Positions 1-10,000 are shown, numbered from the stretch's first letter. The stretch: DNA of 64,000 bases from Psychrobacillus sp. FSL H8-0483 (GCF_038637725.1 NZ_CP152052.1:1781501-1845500); one strand, 5' to 3'. A program made the numbers and translations. The notes: generated by a model from the sequence alone, not told the origin.

Positions 1-186
1 ATGGAACAAGTAAAACAAGGCTTACTTTCGGAAGAAGCAGCATCTATACGAAGTTTACTTTATGCAACTGAACTAGCTCTGTATATGGAACCTCTGAGAG
101 CTATAAATTATGCAATTGCCGAGAAATTAGAAGATGAACAAGAAAAGAAACTTGTACTAGAATTGGCAGCTTCTTGGATAAAGTAA
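1..186 (+). CDS. C-terminal part of a probable MoxR-type AAA+ ATPase
   Basis: An open frame from the window edge to the TAA at 184-186. The ATG at base 1 may only be an internal methionine. The visible 61 residues are helical (ALLYATEL-like) and suit the C-terminal lid of a MoxR-type ATPase such as B. subtilis YojN. The guess rests mainly on the next gene, a vWA protein 14 bases downstream, since MoxR ATPases are usually paired with vWA partners. No Walker motif is visible because the rest lies outside the window. Confidence 0.4.
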   Translation: MEQVKQGLLSEEAASIRSLLYATELALYMEPLRAINYAIAEKLEDEQEKKLVLELAASWIK

Positions 187-200
187 GTGAGGTGATGTAA

Positions 201-2084
201 ATGACTTCGGTCAATCGTTTTATACAGTTTAACAATGAAACAATAGATGCACGACAGTTAATGCATTATGAAAACGTCGCAAAAGCATTAACACAAAACA
301 CATTGTTACTTATTAACGAACGAAAATTAATCGAATTTCAACCTGCAGATCAAGCCATCTCTCTAAGTGTCTTTTGGAGACATAGAGAAGATAAGATTAT
401 GCATGCAGGAAGATTATCAGATATTTACTTGTTAGCAGAGGGTTTTTGGCAGCATTTTAATGTACAAGCATGGAGAGTATTTGATAAAGAAAAATCGACG
501 GATCTACCTAAATTATTGGATCAGCTATTGTTTTGTATCGAAGAATTTCGTTTGATGGAGATTATTCAGAAAAAACGAGTAGGTACGATAAAGATTTTTG
601 ATATCCGAGTACAAACCTATTTGGCTTTTCATAAACAGCAGCTACTAGTCAATACACAAAAAGGATTTTTAGCGGATGCGTTTATTAGCTATTTATACAT
701 TAGTCTTTATGAAGGTACGATACATGTAAAAGGCCCAGAAGCTTTTCAACAAGCTAATGAAATTATTCAAAAAGTGTACGAAAGTACTTCCACACAGACC
801 TCTATAAATCTTGTATATCAGCTTTATTATTTACTAAATGATTATATCAATGCGGATACGCTTCTTCACTATTATGCATTAATTTCGCAATCTATTTTGC
901 CTACAGAAGAGTTTCATTATCACCAAGGTGTGAAAGACTCTGAAGCTGGAGTGGAGGAAGAAAAGGACACCATTGCAGAAGTATTTAGAACGTGGCATCG
1001 TGAAAATGAGCAGGAAAACGGATTACATCTCCAATATGAACTGGAGCATGGACGAGACGGAAAAGCAGAACAGAATATGGATGCAGAAGAAGGTAAAGAA
1101 GGACATGCTATCACTGAAATTGGTCGAGGACAATCAGCTGGAAATAGTAAAGAAGGTCTTTCAGTAGAACGAAACACTGAGAATTCAAATTCGATGAAAA
1201 AAGCAGGAAAATTATTCGGGAAAGAGCATACAAATGTAGTTTTTAAAGAAAACCGTATGGAAGGGTCTTTTAGTAGCCCTAATAAACTGCAGCTTCCGTT
1301 ATATCGACAAGAACAAGCCCCATTTGTGAAAGCCTTCGTGCAAGAAATGAAAAGACGTATGGAATTAAAAAAAGTAGAGAAGCGAATGAATCTGTCGAAA
1401 GGAAGGCTATCTTCTAAACAGACTGTACTTTGGACAGAAGAGCGACCGAAACCTTTTTATAAAAAAAATGCACCAAGCACAAATTTAAATGCGGTGTTTG
1501 GACTTCTTGTAGATGGATCTGCTTCTATGCAGGATAAAATGGAAGAAACGAAAAAAGCTGTGTTGCTATTTCACGATGTGTTAAGACAGCTAAAAATTGC
1601 GCATGAAATTGTTCTTCATTACGAAGATGCCTTTGAAGCTTCCGAAACTATTCAACCGAACACATTTGAGTGGATTCACAAATTAGAGGACGGTACCAAA
1701 GATAGTGGAATAAACATATTGGCTATGGAAGCTCATGAGGATAATCGAGATGGATTTGCATTGAGGTGGATGGGGAAGAGGTTAGAATATCGCCCAGAAG
1801 TCCATAAATTCTTACTTATATTTTCTGATGGGGAGCCATCTGCATTTGGATATGCGCAAAATGGCATAATGGATACTGCAGAAGCAGTCATTGAATTAGA
1901 ACGAAAACATATTTCGGTTTTGCATTTGTTTTTAAATGATGCAGAAGCAACGGAAGAACAACTAGAGTTGTTCCGTTTAATTTTTGGTAAAAAAACAGCT
2001 GCAGCTTCATCTTTAGAGAAGTTTTCAGATGAGACACTTCGCTTACTTCGAAAAATGCTTCATCATGTCTTAAAAAGTACATAA
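201..2084 (+). CDS. vWA-domain protein, YojO/NorD/CobT-like
   Basis: A 627-residue cytoplasmic protein. The first 240 residues are helical. Residues about 250-400 are charged, Glu/Lys-rich and low complexity, like the acidic linker of CobT/NorD proteins. A C-terminal von Willebrand A domain begins near residue 430 with a MIDAS motif DGSAS (Asp438) and a later FSDGEPS segment. Family knowledge: such proteins work with MoxR AAA+ ATPases as chaperones for metal insertion or complex assembly; B. subtilis YojO is the closest I recall. SD GAGGTGATG precedes the ATG. The substrate is unknown. Confidence 0.75.
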   Translation: MTSVNRFIQFNNETIDARQLMHYENVAKALTQNTLLLINERKLIEFQPADQAISLSVFWRHREDKIMHAGRLSDIYLLAEGFWQHFNVQAWRVFDKEKSTDLPKLLDQLLFCIEEFRLMEIIQKKRVGTIKIFDIRVQTYLAFHKQQLLVNTQKGFLADAFISYLYISLYEGTIHVKGPEAFQQANEIIQKVYESTSTQTSINLVYQLYYLLNDYINADTLLHYYALISQSILPTEEFHYHQGVKDSEAGVEEEKDTIAEVFRTWHRENEQENGLHLQYELEHGRDGKAEQNMDAEEGKEGHAITEIGRGQSAGNSKEGLSVERNTENSNSMKKAGKLFGKEHTNVVFKENRMEGSFSSPNKLQLPLYRQEQAPFVKAFVQEMKRRMELKKVEKRMNLSKGRLSSKQTVLWTEERPKPFYKKNAPSTNLNAVFGLLVDGSASMQDKMEETKKAVLLFHDVLRQLKIAHEIVLHYEDAFEASETIQPNTFEWIHKLEDGTKDSGINILAMEAHEDNRDGFALRWMGKRLEYRPEVHKFLLIFSDGEPSAFGYAQNGIMDTAEAVIELERKHISVLHLFLNDAEATEEQLELFRLIFGKKTAAASSLEKFSDETLRLLRKMLHHVLKST

Positions 2085-2117
2085 AAACCGTCCTTCGTTA
2101 AGAAGGGCGGTTTTTTG
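2085..2117. terminator. Bidirectional terminator between vWA gene and telA
   Basis: AAACCGTCCTTC / GAAGGGCGGTTT stem with a five-base loop, A-tract on the left and T-tract on the right. It serves both convergent genes and overlaps the 3' end of the minus-strand telA gene. Confidence 0.85.
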
Positions 2118-3282
2118 ATTGATCTGCTATTAAAAGGAGGCGTTGTTTTAATTCTTCTTCCATTCGTCCAATTTCAATTTCAGCAGCTTTTCGTTTGATA
2201 CGACCGTCTGCTTGGATACGCATTGTTTCTTCAATTGTTTGTAGTAAGTTTTCTTGTGTTTTCTTTAATGTATCAATTTCAACAATTCCGCGTTCATTTT
2301 CTTTAGCTGTTTCGATACTATTAACTTTTAGCATTTCCGAATTTTTTAGCAATAAGTCATTTGTTGTTTGCGTTACTTGTTTTTGTGCAGCAACAGCCTT
2401 TTGCTGCCGATTTAATGTTAATGCAATCGCAATCTGATTTTTCCAAAGAGGAATTGAACTCATAATAGACGATTGAATTTTTTCTGCGAGTGTTTGATTT
2501 GTCTGTTGAATCATACGAATTTGTGGAGCGCTTTGTATGGTAATTTGACGAGACAATTGTAAGTCATATACTCTTTTTTCTAAACGATCGACAAATTGTG
2601 CCATATCATTCACTTCTTGGAACGCCATTTGGTCATTGGATAATTCTGCTTTGCGACGGAGTTCTGGAATTGTAACAGTCAAAATTTCCTCTTTTTTTAA
2701 TTCAGCAGCAGCGATATAGACGTTTAGTGCCTGAAAGTATGTTTTGTTTTGATCATACAGCTTGTCTAGCATTTGGACATCTTCCACAAGACCACGTTTG
2801 GAGTGTTCTAGTTGAATACCAATTCGATCAATTTGGGTGCTGAGTTTCTGGTATTTGGTCATTAGTTCTTGTACGGAACGATTGACACGACTAAAAAGTT
2901 TTTTTATTTTTGATTTTTTTTCTGTCGAAAGCTCTTCTGGATTAATTTCGGAAAGTTTATTCATTAAATCGCTTAAAATATCCCCAACCGGTCCAATGTC
3001 TTTTTTCTGAACATGATCTAACATTTGATGAGAGAATCGAGTTAGTTCGGTTTGCGCATTTGCTCCATATGTTAAAATGGCTTCATAATTTCCTGCAGGA
3101 ATTTGCTCTGCTAATTGTCGTGCTTTTTGTTGCTCAGCTTGTGACAAACGATCCAATAGCTTGGTAGGTGCAGGTTCGTTCGTTTCGTTGGGAACTGTTT
3201 GAGTTGTTGCGGTATTTAATTCGAAGGGGTTTCCTAATAATTCGTCCATTAAAATATCATCATTTATATGTTTTTCGGTCAT
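2098..3282 (-). CDS. TelA-family toxic anion resistance protein
   Basis: A 394-residue, almost wholly helical, coiled-coil-rich soluble protein of the TelA family (B. subtilis YaaN/YceH), linked to tellurite and other toxic-anion tolerance and to envelope stress; the biochemical role is unsettled. The N-terminal 35 residues are disordered, then a 'LAEQIPAGN' region begins the conserved helical body. SD AAAGGAG lies nine bases before the ATG. The start overlaps the end of xpaC by 23 bases, so the two are translationally coupled, as in B. subtilis xpaC-yaaN. Confidence 0.9.
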   Translation of the reverse strand: MTEKHINDDILMDELLGNPFELNTATTQTVPNETNEPAPTKLLDRLSQAEQQKARQLAEQIPAGNYEAILTYGANAQTELTRFSHQMLDHVQKKDIGPVGDILSDLMNKLSEINPEELSTEKKSKIKKLFSRVNRSVQELMTKYQKLSTQIDRIGIQLEHSKRGLVEDVQMLDKLYDQNKTYFQALNVYIAAAELKKEEILTVTIPELRRKAELSNDQMAFQEVNDMAQFVDRLEKRVYDLQLSRQITIQSAPQIRMIQQTNQTLAEKIQSSIMSSIPLWKNQIAIALTLNRQQKAVAAQKQVTQTTNDLLLKNSEMLKVNSIETAKENERGIVEIDTLKKTQENLLQTIEETMRIQADGRIKRKAAEIEIGRMEEELKQRLLLIADQSKNRPS

Positions 3283-3931
3283 CTTCTGATTCTCCTTTTA
3301 AATATAAAGGTTGTTCCATTTTTCCAACGGATAATTTCGCAAAATCTAATTCCATTTTAAGGTGTTCAATATCAGATGTAAGTACGTTTTTTAGATCATC
3401 TTCCATTACTAAACTAATCGATTCTAGTGTTTCGCGAGTATCTTCTAAGGCCATTTTCATCTCTCTATCCTTTACTGGTTGAGATACTAATAAAGCATAT
3501 TTTGACGTAAGTTCCACAGCAGAGTCAAGGTGTGCATAGAAAAAGTTTTCTGCTTGATAAAATTTACGTGGATTCGTTTTAACCAATGAAATAATCCTTT
3601 TCGCAAGTCTATTCATTTCAAACAACTGTTTGAAAGAGCTTAACGATCTTACTTTTAAGTAGTGACTATTAAGCGTACGAATTTTTTTGTTTGCTTCTTT
3701 TATTTGCCTTTGTATATGGAAATACTCGGAAAGAGTAAGCTGGTGTTTTTTCATAATCCTACGCTGTTGAAATTTCTTTATGCCAAAATTCGTTACTAAA
3801 TAAACACCAATTGCTAAAGCTGAACTTATGAGGAACCCGGTATCAAATGAAAAAAAGAAAACGAACCAGGATGCTATCATAATTGGGATATTTATTAAAT
3901 GGCGAATAATGGACTGGACTATTTCAGACAT
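3260..3931 (-). CDS. xpaC: XpaC-like 5-bromo-4-chloroindolyl phosphate hydrolysis protein
   Basis: A 223-residue membrane protein. Two hydrophobic segments lie near residues 10-55, followed by a helical cytoplasmic tail. Length, topology and position directly upstream of telA match XpaC, named for X-phos hydrolysis in B. subtilis though its real function is unknown. SD AGGAGG precedes the ATG. The xpaC-telA order and overlap suggest a shared role at the membrane. Confidence 0.85.
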   Translation of the reverse strand: MSEIVQSIIRHLINIPIMIASWFVFFFSFDTGFLISSALAIGVYLVTNFGIKKFQQRRIMKKHQLTLSEYFHIQRQIKEANKKIRTLNSHYLKVRSLSSFKQLFEMNRLAKRIISLVKTNPRKFYQAENFFYAHLDSAVELTSKYALLVSQPVKDREMKMALEDTRETLESISLVMEDDLKNVLTSDIEHLKMELDFAKLSVGKMEQPLYLKGESEDDRKTYK

Positions 3932-4003
3932 AGTTACAGACCTCCTTTTATCTACACTACATTATACGAACGAGAGGGAAGAAGGTTTCATTTTTAATGG
4001 TTC

Positions 4004-4285
4004 TTAGACAATATCGGACTCCATTGTCGTATAACCTTTTAAATTATCAAACAATTGAATTTCAAAAGCATTCTTTTGAGTAAAAGGGGATACCCCTTTT
4101 TGAATAAATTCCAGAAATTCTTCTAATCGGTTGAGATCTCCTTCTATTTCTATCGTCATTACTTTTTCCTCATTTTGCGCACAAAACCCTTTTAAAGAAA
4201 GGGATTGGGCTTTTTGTTTCACTAAAAAACGGAAGCCGACTCCTACAACATCACCATTCATATGAATATGAGCGCGTTTTTTCAA
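4004..4285 (-). CDS. acyP: Acylphosphatase
   Basis: A 93-residue protein that hydrolyses acyl phosphates such as carbamoyl phosphate. The signature GxVxGVGFR is present near residues 11-20, with its catalytic Arg, and the catalytic Asn is in the FCAQN stretch near residue 38. Family length is 90-100. Usual positions read Gln (VQGVGFR) and Trp (GWVRN); here they are Val and Phe-Cys, so the enzyme is somewhat divergent. It stands alone on the minus strand. Confidence 0.88.
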   Translation of the reverse strand: MKKRAHIHMNGDVVGVGFRFLVKQKAQSLSLKGFCAQNEEKVMTIEIEGDLNRLEEFLEFIQKGVSPFTQKNAFEIQLFDNLKGYTTMESDIV

Positions 4286-4445
4286 CTCATCTTCTCCCTT
4301 TCTATTATGCGAATTGTACTATGTATAACGTAACTGATTTTTGAAATTTTTTCAATTTTAAAAGTTTTAGTAAGTCATATAAGTAGACATTTTCTCTGTG
4401 AGCAGTACAATATGAATTAACAATAAATGTTAGAGGCGATAAAAA

Positions 4446-4721
4446 ATGTTTGAAATTATTTATATGAAAGCTGATTATGAGCCATGGTGGCAATTTGATG
4501 GATGGGAAGAACATATTGTTGAAAAAGTTACTTTCGATCAGGAAGATGATGCTTTAGTCTATTTAAATAAAACATTGGATGAATTTCGTAATAGATATCC
4601 AAGAGAACAAGTGAAGAAGGATAGATTTTGGGCTTTCTGGTCTGTTAAAGAGCAATGTTTTTGCGAATCTTGTGAGGATGATTTACAAATTTACCATGGA
4701 ATTATTTGGAATTCAAGATAA
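4446..4721 (+). CDS. DUF1033 family protein
   Basis: A 91-residue acidic protein with many aromatics (YEPWWQFDGWE near the N-terminus) and two Cys pairs near the C-terminus (QCFCESC). This matches the DUF1033 family of Firmicutes; function unknown. A GAGGCGA ribosome site lies nine bases before the ATG. Monocistronic, ahead of the cold-shock gene. Confidence 0.75.
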   Translation: MFEIIYMKADYEPWWQFDGWEEHIVEKVTFDQEDDALVYLNKTLDEFRNRYPREQVKKDRFWAFWSVKEQCFCESCEDDLQIYHGIIWNSR

Positions 4722-4747
4722 ACGATTTTGAATTATAAAAATATTTA

Positions 4748-4911
4748 TTGACTATCTTTACCCAAATGTTATAATTTAAGTAACAATTTAAAGTGAAAAG
4801 CCGTAATTATTATTCACATATCCTATGTAGTGATCGATGTGATATCGGTACTTCATGGAATATGTGAATTTTTGTTTTTCACATATTGATAACTATTTTG
4901 GGGGTATTCAA
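4748..4911 (+). promoter_or_regulatory. Promoter and long 5' leader of the cold-shock gene
   Basis: TTGACT (4748-4753) and TATAAT (4770-4775) with 16 bases between make a near-consensus SigA promoter. About 130 bases of untranslated leader follow. The leader holds an inverted pair ATTCACATAT (4812-4821) / ATATGTGAAT (4860-4869). Long structured leaders are typical of cold-induced csp mRNAs; the switching role is inference. Confidence 0.75.
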
Positions 4912-5112
4912 ATGAAACTAGGTACAGTAAAATGGTTCAACGCTGAAAAAGGATTTGGCTTTATCGAAGTAGACGGAGAAAACGATGTATTTGTTCATTT
5001 CTCTGCAATCCAAGGTGAAGGCTTCAAATCACTAGAAGAAGGACAAAAAGTAGAATTTGAAGTTGTTGAAGGAAACCGCGGACCACAAGCTGCAAACGTA
5101 TCAAAACTATAA
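4912..5112 (+). CDS. Cold-shock protein (CspA/CspB family)
   Basis: A 66-residue single OB-fold RNA chaperone. Both nucleic-acid-binding motifs are intact: RNP1 KGFGFIEV and RNP2 VFVHFSA. An in-frame upstream ATG at 4855 exists, but the SD GGGGGT and the family length fix the start at 4912 (MKLGTVKWF). The strong promoter, long leader and codon choice point to high expression. Confidence 0.95.
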   Translation: MKLGTVKWFNAEKGFGFIEVDGENDVFVHFSAIQGEGFKSLEEGQKVEFEVVEGNRGPQAANVSKL

Positions 5113-5119
5113 TATTAGA

Positions 5120-5157
5120 AAAGAAGCTCATCCATATTGGAGAGCTTCTTTTTTTAT
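5120..5157 (+). terminator. Terminator of the cold-shock gene
   Basis: AGAAGCTC / GAGCTTCT hairpin followed by seven T, eight bases after the stop codon. Confidence 0.9.
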
Positions 5158-5159
5158 GA

Positions 5160-5245
5160 TAGAGTCTGTTAAACAATCATGTTGTTTTGAAGAAAATCTG
5201 CTTGCTTTTCGCGGAGGGAAGGTCCAAGCCTCCTCTGATGTATAG
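5160..5245. repeat. GC-rich intergenic repeat, copy 1
   Basis: Begins GTCTGTTAAAC and contains CTTGCTTTTCGCGGAGGG and CCAAGCCTCCTC. The same words recur near 8.1, 10.2 and 16.8 kb. GC content is well above the flanks and no gene fits. Confidence 0.6.
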
Positions 5246-5313
5246 TCCATTCCAAAACAATCTGGAAAATTCCGGGAACAGTTTTTGCATTTAAATGGCA
5301 GTATGTGCTTTTC

Positions 5314-5961
5314 TTACAATAATTTTTCAATCGTTGAAGAGACGATCAATTCTTCTTCATTAGCGTTCATAATAAATTCTCTTTTTATTTCCCCAAAATC
5401 TTTTGCAAAATATTTCCGGGTTACATTTCCTTGTTCTTCCGCTTTTTCTATCACAATAACATTTTCAAAGGTTTGCAAATCCGTTTGAAGAGTATCTGAT
5501 GTAGATGTGATTTCCCAACCATTGAATTTAGTACCCACTTCGAGAGGTGTAGCCAAATAAATATCGATTACTGGCATAGACTCTAATTCTTCAATTGAAG
5601 GTATTTCTGCTTCATACGCCTCTCCGTTTTCAGCAAGTAGGCTAATATTATCTTCTGAAATTTTGTAAATTCTTTGGACAATGGTACCACCATTGTCTTC
5701 ATAAGTAGCTACGTAATTATCGTTTATATACTGTGTTTTTAAACTGTAAGAAGCATACTCATTTCCTTCCCCTTTAAATTGTGCTGTAGATTGATCTGGT
5801 AGAAAAAATTGAGCTAGATTGACTACTTCTTCAACTGGTAATGTTTCTTTTACTGGCTCTTCTTTTACAGGCACTTTATCCGTACTTTCTGTAATAGTTT
5901 TGTTTGTTCCGCAAGCACAGAGAAAGAGTATAGGAATTAAGAGAAGTAACAATTTTTTCAT
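5314..5961 (-). CDS. Secreted lipoprotein of unknown function
   Basis: A 215-residue protein with a lipoprotein signal peptide: MKK, a Leu-rich core and lipobox LCAC (Cys17). A Glu/Val/Pro/Lys linker follows, then a beta-rich domain of about 160 residues. It should be anchored to the outer face of the membrane. SD GGAGGG precedes the ATG. I do not recognise the domain. It is a single gene, convergent with the cold-shock gene. Confidence 0.75.
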   Translation of the reverse strand: MKKLLLLLIPILFLCACGTNKTITESTDKVPVKEEPVKETLPVEEVVNLAQFFLPDQSTAQFKGEGNEYASYSLKTQYINDNYVATYEDNGGTIVQRIYKISEDNISLLAENGEAYEAEIPSIEELESMPVIDIYLATPLEVGTKFNGWEITSTSDTLQTDLQTFENVIVIEKAEEQGNVTRKYFAKDFGEIKREFIMNANEEELIVSSTIEKLL

Positions 5962-6065
5962 GTTTTTCCCTCCTTTTCTTTATTAAAATTAGACGGACAT
6001 AGTAGCTAGTATGTTTCAAAAAGCTTCATTTTTGGTATAGTGAAAGGAAGAGAGGGGAGATTATT

Positions 6066-6554
6066 ATGAGTAAAGATTTAAAGAAAGAGTTACCTTCCTA
6101 TGAGAAACAGCAAGATTTTTACTTGAAATTACGGTCGAATATAACAAGTTACCTAGCTTCAAAGTCAGGAAGTGTAGGGAAATTTACTCCTTATTTACTG
6201 TTTGCACCTGATTTATTTCATTTATTAGTAAAAGCAATGATAGATAATCGTATTGATACAAAGAGCAAAACATTAATTGGAAGTGGAATACTGTATTTCG
6301 TTGCACCAATTGATGTCTTGCCAGAGGGGCTAATCGGACCAGGAGGTTTTATCGATGATATTATTGTTGCCACTTTTGTAGTAAATATGCTGCTTAATAA
6401 ATTTTCACCTGAGATTATGGAAGAACATTGGGCTGGGGATATAAAATTATTAGATGCTTTAAAGAAAATTTCCGAGACAAGTGATACATTACTTGGTAAA
6501 CTTCCGGCAAGGTCATTGCTGGGCCGATTTATGAAAACATCAAACAAAGAGTAA
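6066..6554 (+). CDS. DUF1232 (YkvA-like) membrane protein
   Basis: A 162-residue protein. The core near residues 75-115 has the DUF1232 pattern YFVAPIDVLPE followed by GFIDDI, in a hydrophobic helical hairpin. Function unknown. SD GAGGGGAG lies before the ATG. A single gene with no clear partner. Confidence 0.85.
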   Translation: MSKDLKKELPSYEKQQDFYLKLRSNITSYLASKSGSVGKFTPYLLFAPDLFHLLVKAMIDNRIDTKSKTLIGSGILYFVAPIDVLPEGLIGPGGFIDDIIVATFVVNMLLNKFSPEIMEEHWAGDIKLLDALKKISETSDTLLGKLPARSLLGRFMKTSNKE

Positions 6555-6736
6555 GGGACTAAAGTATCTGTAAAAACTAAACCTTATATAGATATTCTAA
6601 TATGGCGGCAATAAATTCGAACTTTGAATTTAAGCCGTCTTTTTGTTTGCATTTTGTTAATCTATCTTACAAGACAAGCGTCCACACGCTTTGAATCTCA
6701 TCACATATATTATTAAAAAATAGATGAGGTGTCAAA

Positions 6737-8017
6737 ATGCAAGATAAACAAAAAACAGTTATAACACTTCTGGGTAGTGCTGGAGGGGTGGCAAAATCTA
6801 TACTTTCTATATTAAATAAATCAGTTCTTGATAAAAAGGATCCCATTTATCCTATTATCCATAATAGTAAGATTCATTTAATAGATTATAAACAAAAAAA
6901 GAAAACTTACTATATTAATTTATTTCCCAATTTGAAAGATCAAATTGAATTACATCAATTTGATCTAAAAGATACGACTAATTTTGTAAAGTATCTAAAA
7001 AAATCAAAAACCTCTGTTGTAATAGACGTTTCTTGGGGAGATACGGTTGAAATGCTAGAATGCTGCGACCAACTTGGAATCAAATATGTAAACACAGCAT
7101 TAGAAAACACCATGATTGATGAAAATGAAGAATTATATGAAGGATTTGGTTTAATTGAGAGAATGAGAATTTTTGAAAAGAAGAAAAATACTTTTTTAAA
7201 TTCAACTTCAATAATTAACTCAGGTATGAATCCAGGTGTAGTTCAATGGATGGCAATAGAACTACTTAAAAAGGATTCATCAGAGGAGACCCCGCTTGCT
7301 TGCTATATTGTAGAACATGATAACTCTTTTTATAAAAATAAAAAATTAGCTAAAAAGAATGTTATTTATACAACTTGGGCACCTGAATGTTTTCTGGATG
7401 AGGCAATTTTAAGCTACCCGATGTTTATGAAGCATCATACCCCACTATTCTTGTATGAAAAAGTCTATGATGTTGAATTTAAGGTAACGCTGGGGGACAA
7501 AAGGTTTTATGGTTGCTTAATGGCTCATGAAGAGGTATATACTTTAGGCAAGTTATATGACATGGAATTTGGTTTTTTATATAAGATAAATGACCATACT
7601 TCAAAATTGATTCGTTCAAACTTGGAGAATGTGGATATATTGTGGGATTTTGAAATGAAAGTTCTGGATCCTCTTGAAGCGACATTGAGAGGGGAGGATT
7701 TAGCCGGAGTCCTTCTCGTGTATAAAGATAAAGAACGATATATGTATAATGTATCAAGAAATGATTCTATCTTTTCGAAATACAAAACAAATGCTACTTA
7801 TTTTCAAGTAGCCTGTGGTATCTATGCATCCCTATCTGTCCTACTATTAGATCAAGTACCAAAAGGGGCATATTTTGTAGATGAGCTTTTGTTAAAAACG
7901 AACAATCACTATGGAAAATATTTGACTTATTATATGACGGAATTTGTAACAGGGGAAAATAAACATTCAGACGGTCTCTTACATCAAAGGATAAGAAAGA
8001 GTAAAAAATCATCCTGA
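6737..8017 (+). CDS. Saccharopine dehydrogenase / homospermidine synthase-like oxidoreductase
   Basis: A 426-residue cytosolic protein. A Rossmann start ITLLGSAGGVAKSI (residues about 10-23) would bind NAD(P). The DVSWGD and NTALEN segments and the NSGMNPGVV motif (near residue 163) match the saccharopine dehydrogenase fold, closest in pattern to homospermidine synthases. The fold is well supported; the substrate is not, and polyamine or amino-acid chemistry is inference. SD GATGAGGTG lies before the ATG. It stands alone between a DUF1232 gene and a repeat. Confidence 0.7.
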   Translation: MQDKQKTVITLLGSAGGVAKSILSILNKSVLDKKDPIYPIIHNSKIHLIDYKQKKKTYYINLFPNLKDQIELHQFDLKDTTNFVKYLKKSKTSVVIDVSWGDTVEMLECCDQLGIKYVNTALENTMIDENEELYEGFGLIERMRIFEKKKNTFLNSTSIINSGMNPGVVQWMAIELLKKDSSEETPLACYIVEHDNSFYKNKKLAKKNVIYTTWAPECFLDEAILSYPMFMKHHTPLFLYEKVYDVEFKVTLGDKRFYGCLMAHEEVYTLGKLYDMEFGFLYKINDHTSKLIRSNLENVDILWDFEMKVLDPLEATLRGEDLAGVLLVYKDKERYMYNVSRNDSIFSKYKTNATYFQVACGIYASLSVLLLDQVPKGAYFVDELLLKTNNHYGKYLTYYMTEFVTGENKHSDGLLHQRIRKSKKSS

Positions 8018-8028
8018 ATATTATTAAT

Positions 8029-8285
8029 GAGGCTCTGTTCAAGTGCGCCATTGTTTTTAGAAGCATATATTTTGTGACGCAGATCCGCCGGACTCCTGCG
8101 GAAAACTGGCTGCCAAGACCCAGAAACGAGCATGTAGGGACAAAACTGTGGCCACGGGTTTGCGTCTGTCGGTCGCGCCTTTCTACGTAGAATGGGCGCT
8201 GTGACCAATACCCTGTTGCCTTGTGGAGACTTGTCAGTTTGTCCGCGGAAAGCGAGCGAAGAGGAGTTAGTGAACAACCGCTTAA
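8029..8285. repeat. GC-rich intergenic repeat, copy 2 (long, about 250 bp)
   Basis: Read on the minus strand it starts at TTGTTCACTAACTCC and holds CTCGCTTTCCGCGGAC, and it ends at the + strand word GGCTCTGTTCAAG. The termini (TGTTCA / TGAACA) are inverted. Stop-free frames on the minus strand here are an effect of GC content, not genes. Confidence 0.6.
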
Positions 8286-8310
8286 CATTTGTACAATTAT
8301 TATATGACAA

Positions 8311-8353
8311 AAAGGGTATTCCACCTCGATTAAATCGAGATGGAATACCCTTA
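8311..8353. terminator. Bidirectional terminator before the ABC-F gene end
   Basis: Near-perfect stem AAGGGTATTCCA / TGGAATACCCTT extended inward by CTCGAT / ATCGAG, loop TTAA. It lies after the 3' end of the minus-strand ABC-F gene and could stop transcription from both sides. Confidence 0.85.
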
Positions 8354-8404
8354 ATAAATCTACACGAGCTTTTTAGTGTAAACAAAAATCACGCAAGTTA
8401 TTAT

Positions 8405-10000
8405 TTATTTTTGTTCTTTCCACTCAAGGAATTCATCATACGTTAGTTGCTTATCTAAAATGGAACCGTCTTTATTTATTTCGATTACACGGTTTGCAAT
8501 TGTTTGAATGAACTGATGGTCATGTGATGTAAAGATCATGGCACCTTTAAATGCTGTTAAGCCATTGTTTAGTGCTTGAATGGATTCTAAGTCCAAATGG
8601 TTCGTTGGTTCATCAAGTAGTAATACGTTAGATTCCGATAGCATCATTCTAGAAAGCATACAACGAACTTTTTCTCCACCTGAAAGTACTGATGGTTTTT
8701 TCTTCACTTCTTCACCAGAGAATAGCATACGTCCTAAGAATCCTCGAAGGAACGTTTCACTTTCATCATCAGGTGAATATTGTCGTAACCAGTCTACTAG
8801 TGAAGGTTCGCTTCCTTCAAAGTATTTTGCATTATCAAGAGGGAAGTACGCACGAGAAGTTGTTACACCCCAACGAATGGAGCCTTCTTGTGGTTCCTCT
8901 TCTTCTGCAAGTATACGAAGTAAAGCAGATTTTGCTAGTTCATCTCCAAGAAGGATAATTTTATCATCTTTGTTCAGAGTGAAGTTCATTTTAGAGAAAA
9001 GCTTTTCTCCTTCAAATGTATAGCCTAAATCTTGCGCTTGAAATACGTCATTCCCGATTTCACGTTTCATCGAGAAATTAACATATGGGTATTTGCGTGA
9101 TGAAGGACGAATATCATCTAACTCGATTTTATCTAACATTTTTTTACGAGACGTTGCTTGCTTAGATTTAGAGGCGTTAGCACTAAATCGAGCAATAAAC
9201 GCTTGTAGCTCTTTAATTTTTTCTTCTTTTTTACTGTTTTGATCAGAAGCCAGTTTTAAGGCAAGCTGACTTGATTCATACCAGAAATCATAGTTTCCAA
9301 CATATACTTGGATTTTACTAAAGTCTAAGTCCGCAATATGTGTACATACTTTGTTTAAGAAATGACGGTCATGGGAAACAACGATGACAGTGTTTTCAAA
9401 GTTGATAAGGAAATCTTCTAACCATTGAATAGCTTTGATGTCTAAATGGTTGGTAGGCTCATCTAGTAAAAGTACATCAGGTTTTCCAAATAATGCTTGT
9501 GATAATAATACTTTTACTTTTTCAGAACCAGTTAACTCAGCCATTTTCTTTTGATGCATGCTATCAGGGATACCTAATCCTTGTAAAAGAATCGCTGCTT
9601 CTGATTCTGCTTCCCAACCATTTAGGTCCGCAAATTCACCCTCTAGTTCAGCTGCACGCATTCCATCTTCATCGGAGAAATCCTCTTTCATGTAGATAGC
9701 ATTTTTTTCATTCATTACTTCATATAAACGTTTATGACCCATCATAACTGTTTCTAAAACTGTATATTCTTCATATTCGAAGTGATTTTGTTTTAGAATG
9801 GCTAAACGCTCATCTGGATTCATAATAACATTGCCTTCTTGTGGCTCAATTTCTCCAGACAAAATTTTAATAAACGTTGATTTTCCTGCACCATTTGCAC
9901 CGATTAATCCATAACAGTTACCCGATGTAAACTTTATATTTACGTCTTCAAATAATTTACGATCACCAAATCGAAGACTTACATTACTTACTGCAATCAT
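8405..10000 (-). CDS. ABC-F ATPase (YkpA/YbiT-like)
   Basis: A 531-residue soluble protein with two ABC domains and no membrane segments. The first domain has Walker A GANGAGKST, a degenerate signature region (LTGSEKV) and Walker B LLLDEPTNHLD; the second has an altered Walker A (LGDELAKSA), signature LSGGEKV and Walker B LLLDEPTNHLD. The linker holds the charged P-site tRNA interaction motif. Family members act on the ribosome, either resolving stalls or giving antibiotic protection. Length and motifs fit YkpA/YbiT. SD AGGAGG precedes the ATG. Confidence 0.9.
   Translation of the reverse strand: MIAVSNVSLRFGDRKLFEDVNIKFTSGNCYGLIGANGAGKSTFIKILSGEIEPQEGNVIMNPDERLAILKQNHFEYEEYTVLETVMMGHKRLYEVMNEKNAIYMKEDFSDEDGMRAAELEGEFADLNGWEAESEAAILLQGLGIPDSMHQKKMAELTGSEKVKVLLSQALFGKPDVLLLDEPTNHLDIKAIQWLEDFLINFENTVIVVSHDRHFLNKVCTHIADLDFSKIQVYVGNYDFWYESSQLALKLASDQNSKKEEKIKELQAFIARFSANASKSKQATSRKKMLDKIELDDIRPSSRKYPYVNFSMKREIGNDVFQAQDLGYTFEGEKLFSKMNFTLNKDDKIILLGDELAKSALLRILAEEEEPQEGSIRWGVTTSRAYFPLDNAKYFEGSEPSLVDWLRQYSPDDESETFLRGFLGRMLFSGEEVKKKPSVLSGGEKVRCMLSRMMLSESNVLLLDEPTNHLDLESIQALNNGLTAFKGAMIFTSHDHQFIQTIANRVIEINKDGSILDKQLTYDEFLEWKEQK

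Noticed and set aside
920-1177. Minus-strand frame inside the vWA gene
   Set aside because: It mirrors the low-complexity acidic linker; no ribosome site.
5057-5245. 62-codon frame over the end of the cold-shock gene
   Set aside because: It overlaps a certain gene in another frame and runs through the terminator and a repeat.
7794-8385. Two overlapping minus-strand open frames of 133 and 176 codons
   Set aside because: They lie in the GC-rich repeat and the terminator, overlap the dehydrogenase gene end, have no ribosome site and no recognisable protein pattern.
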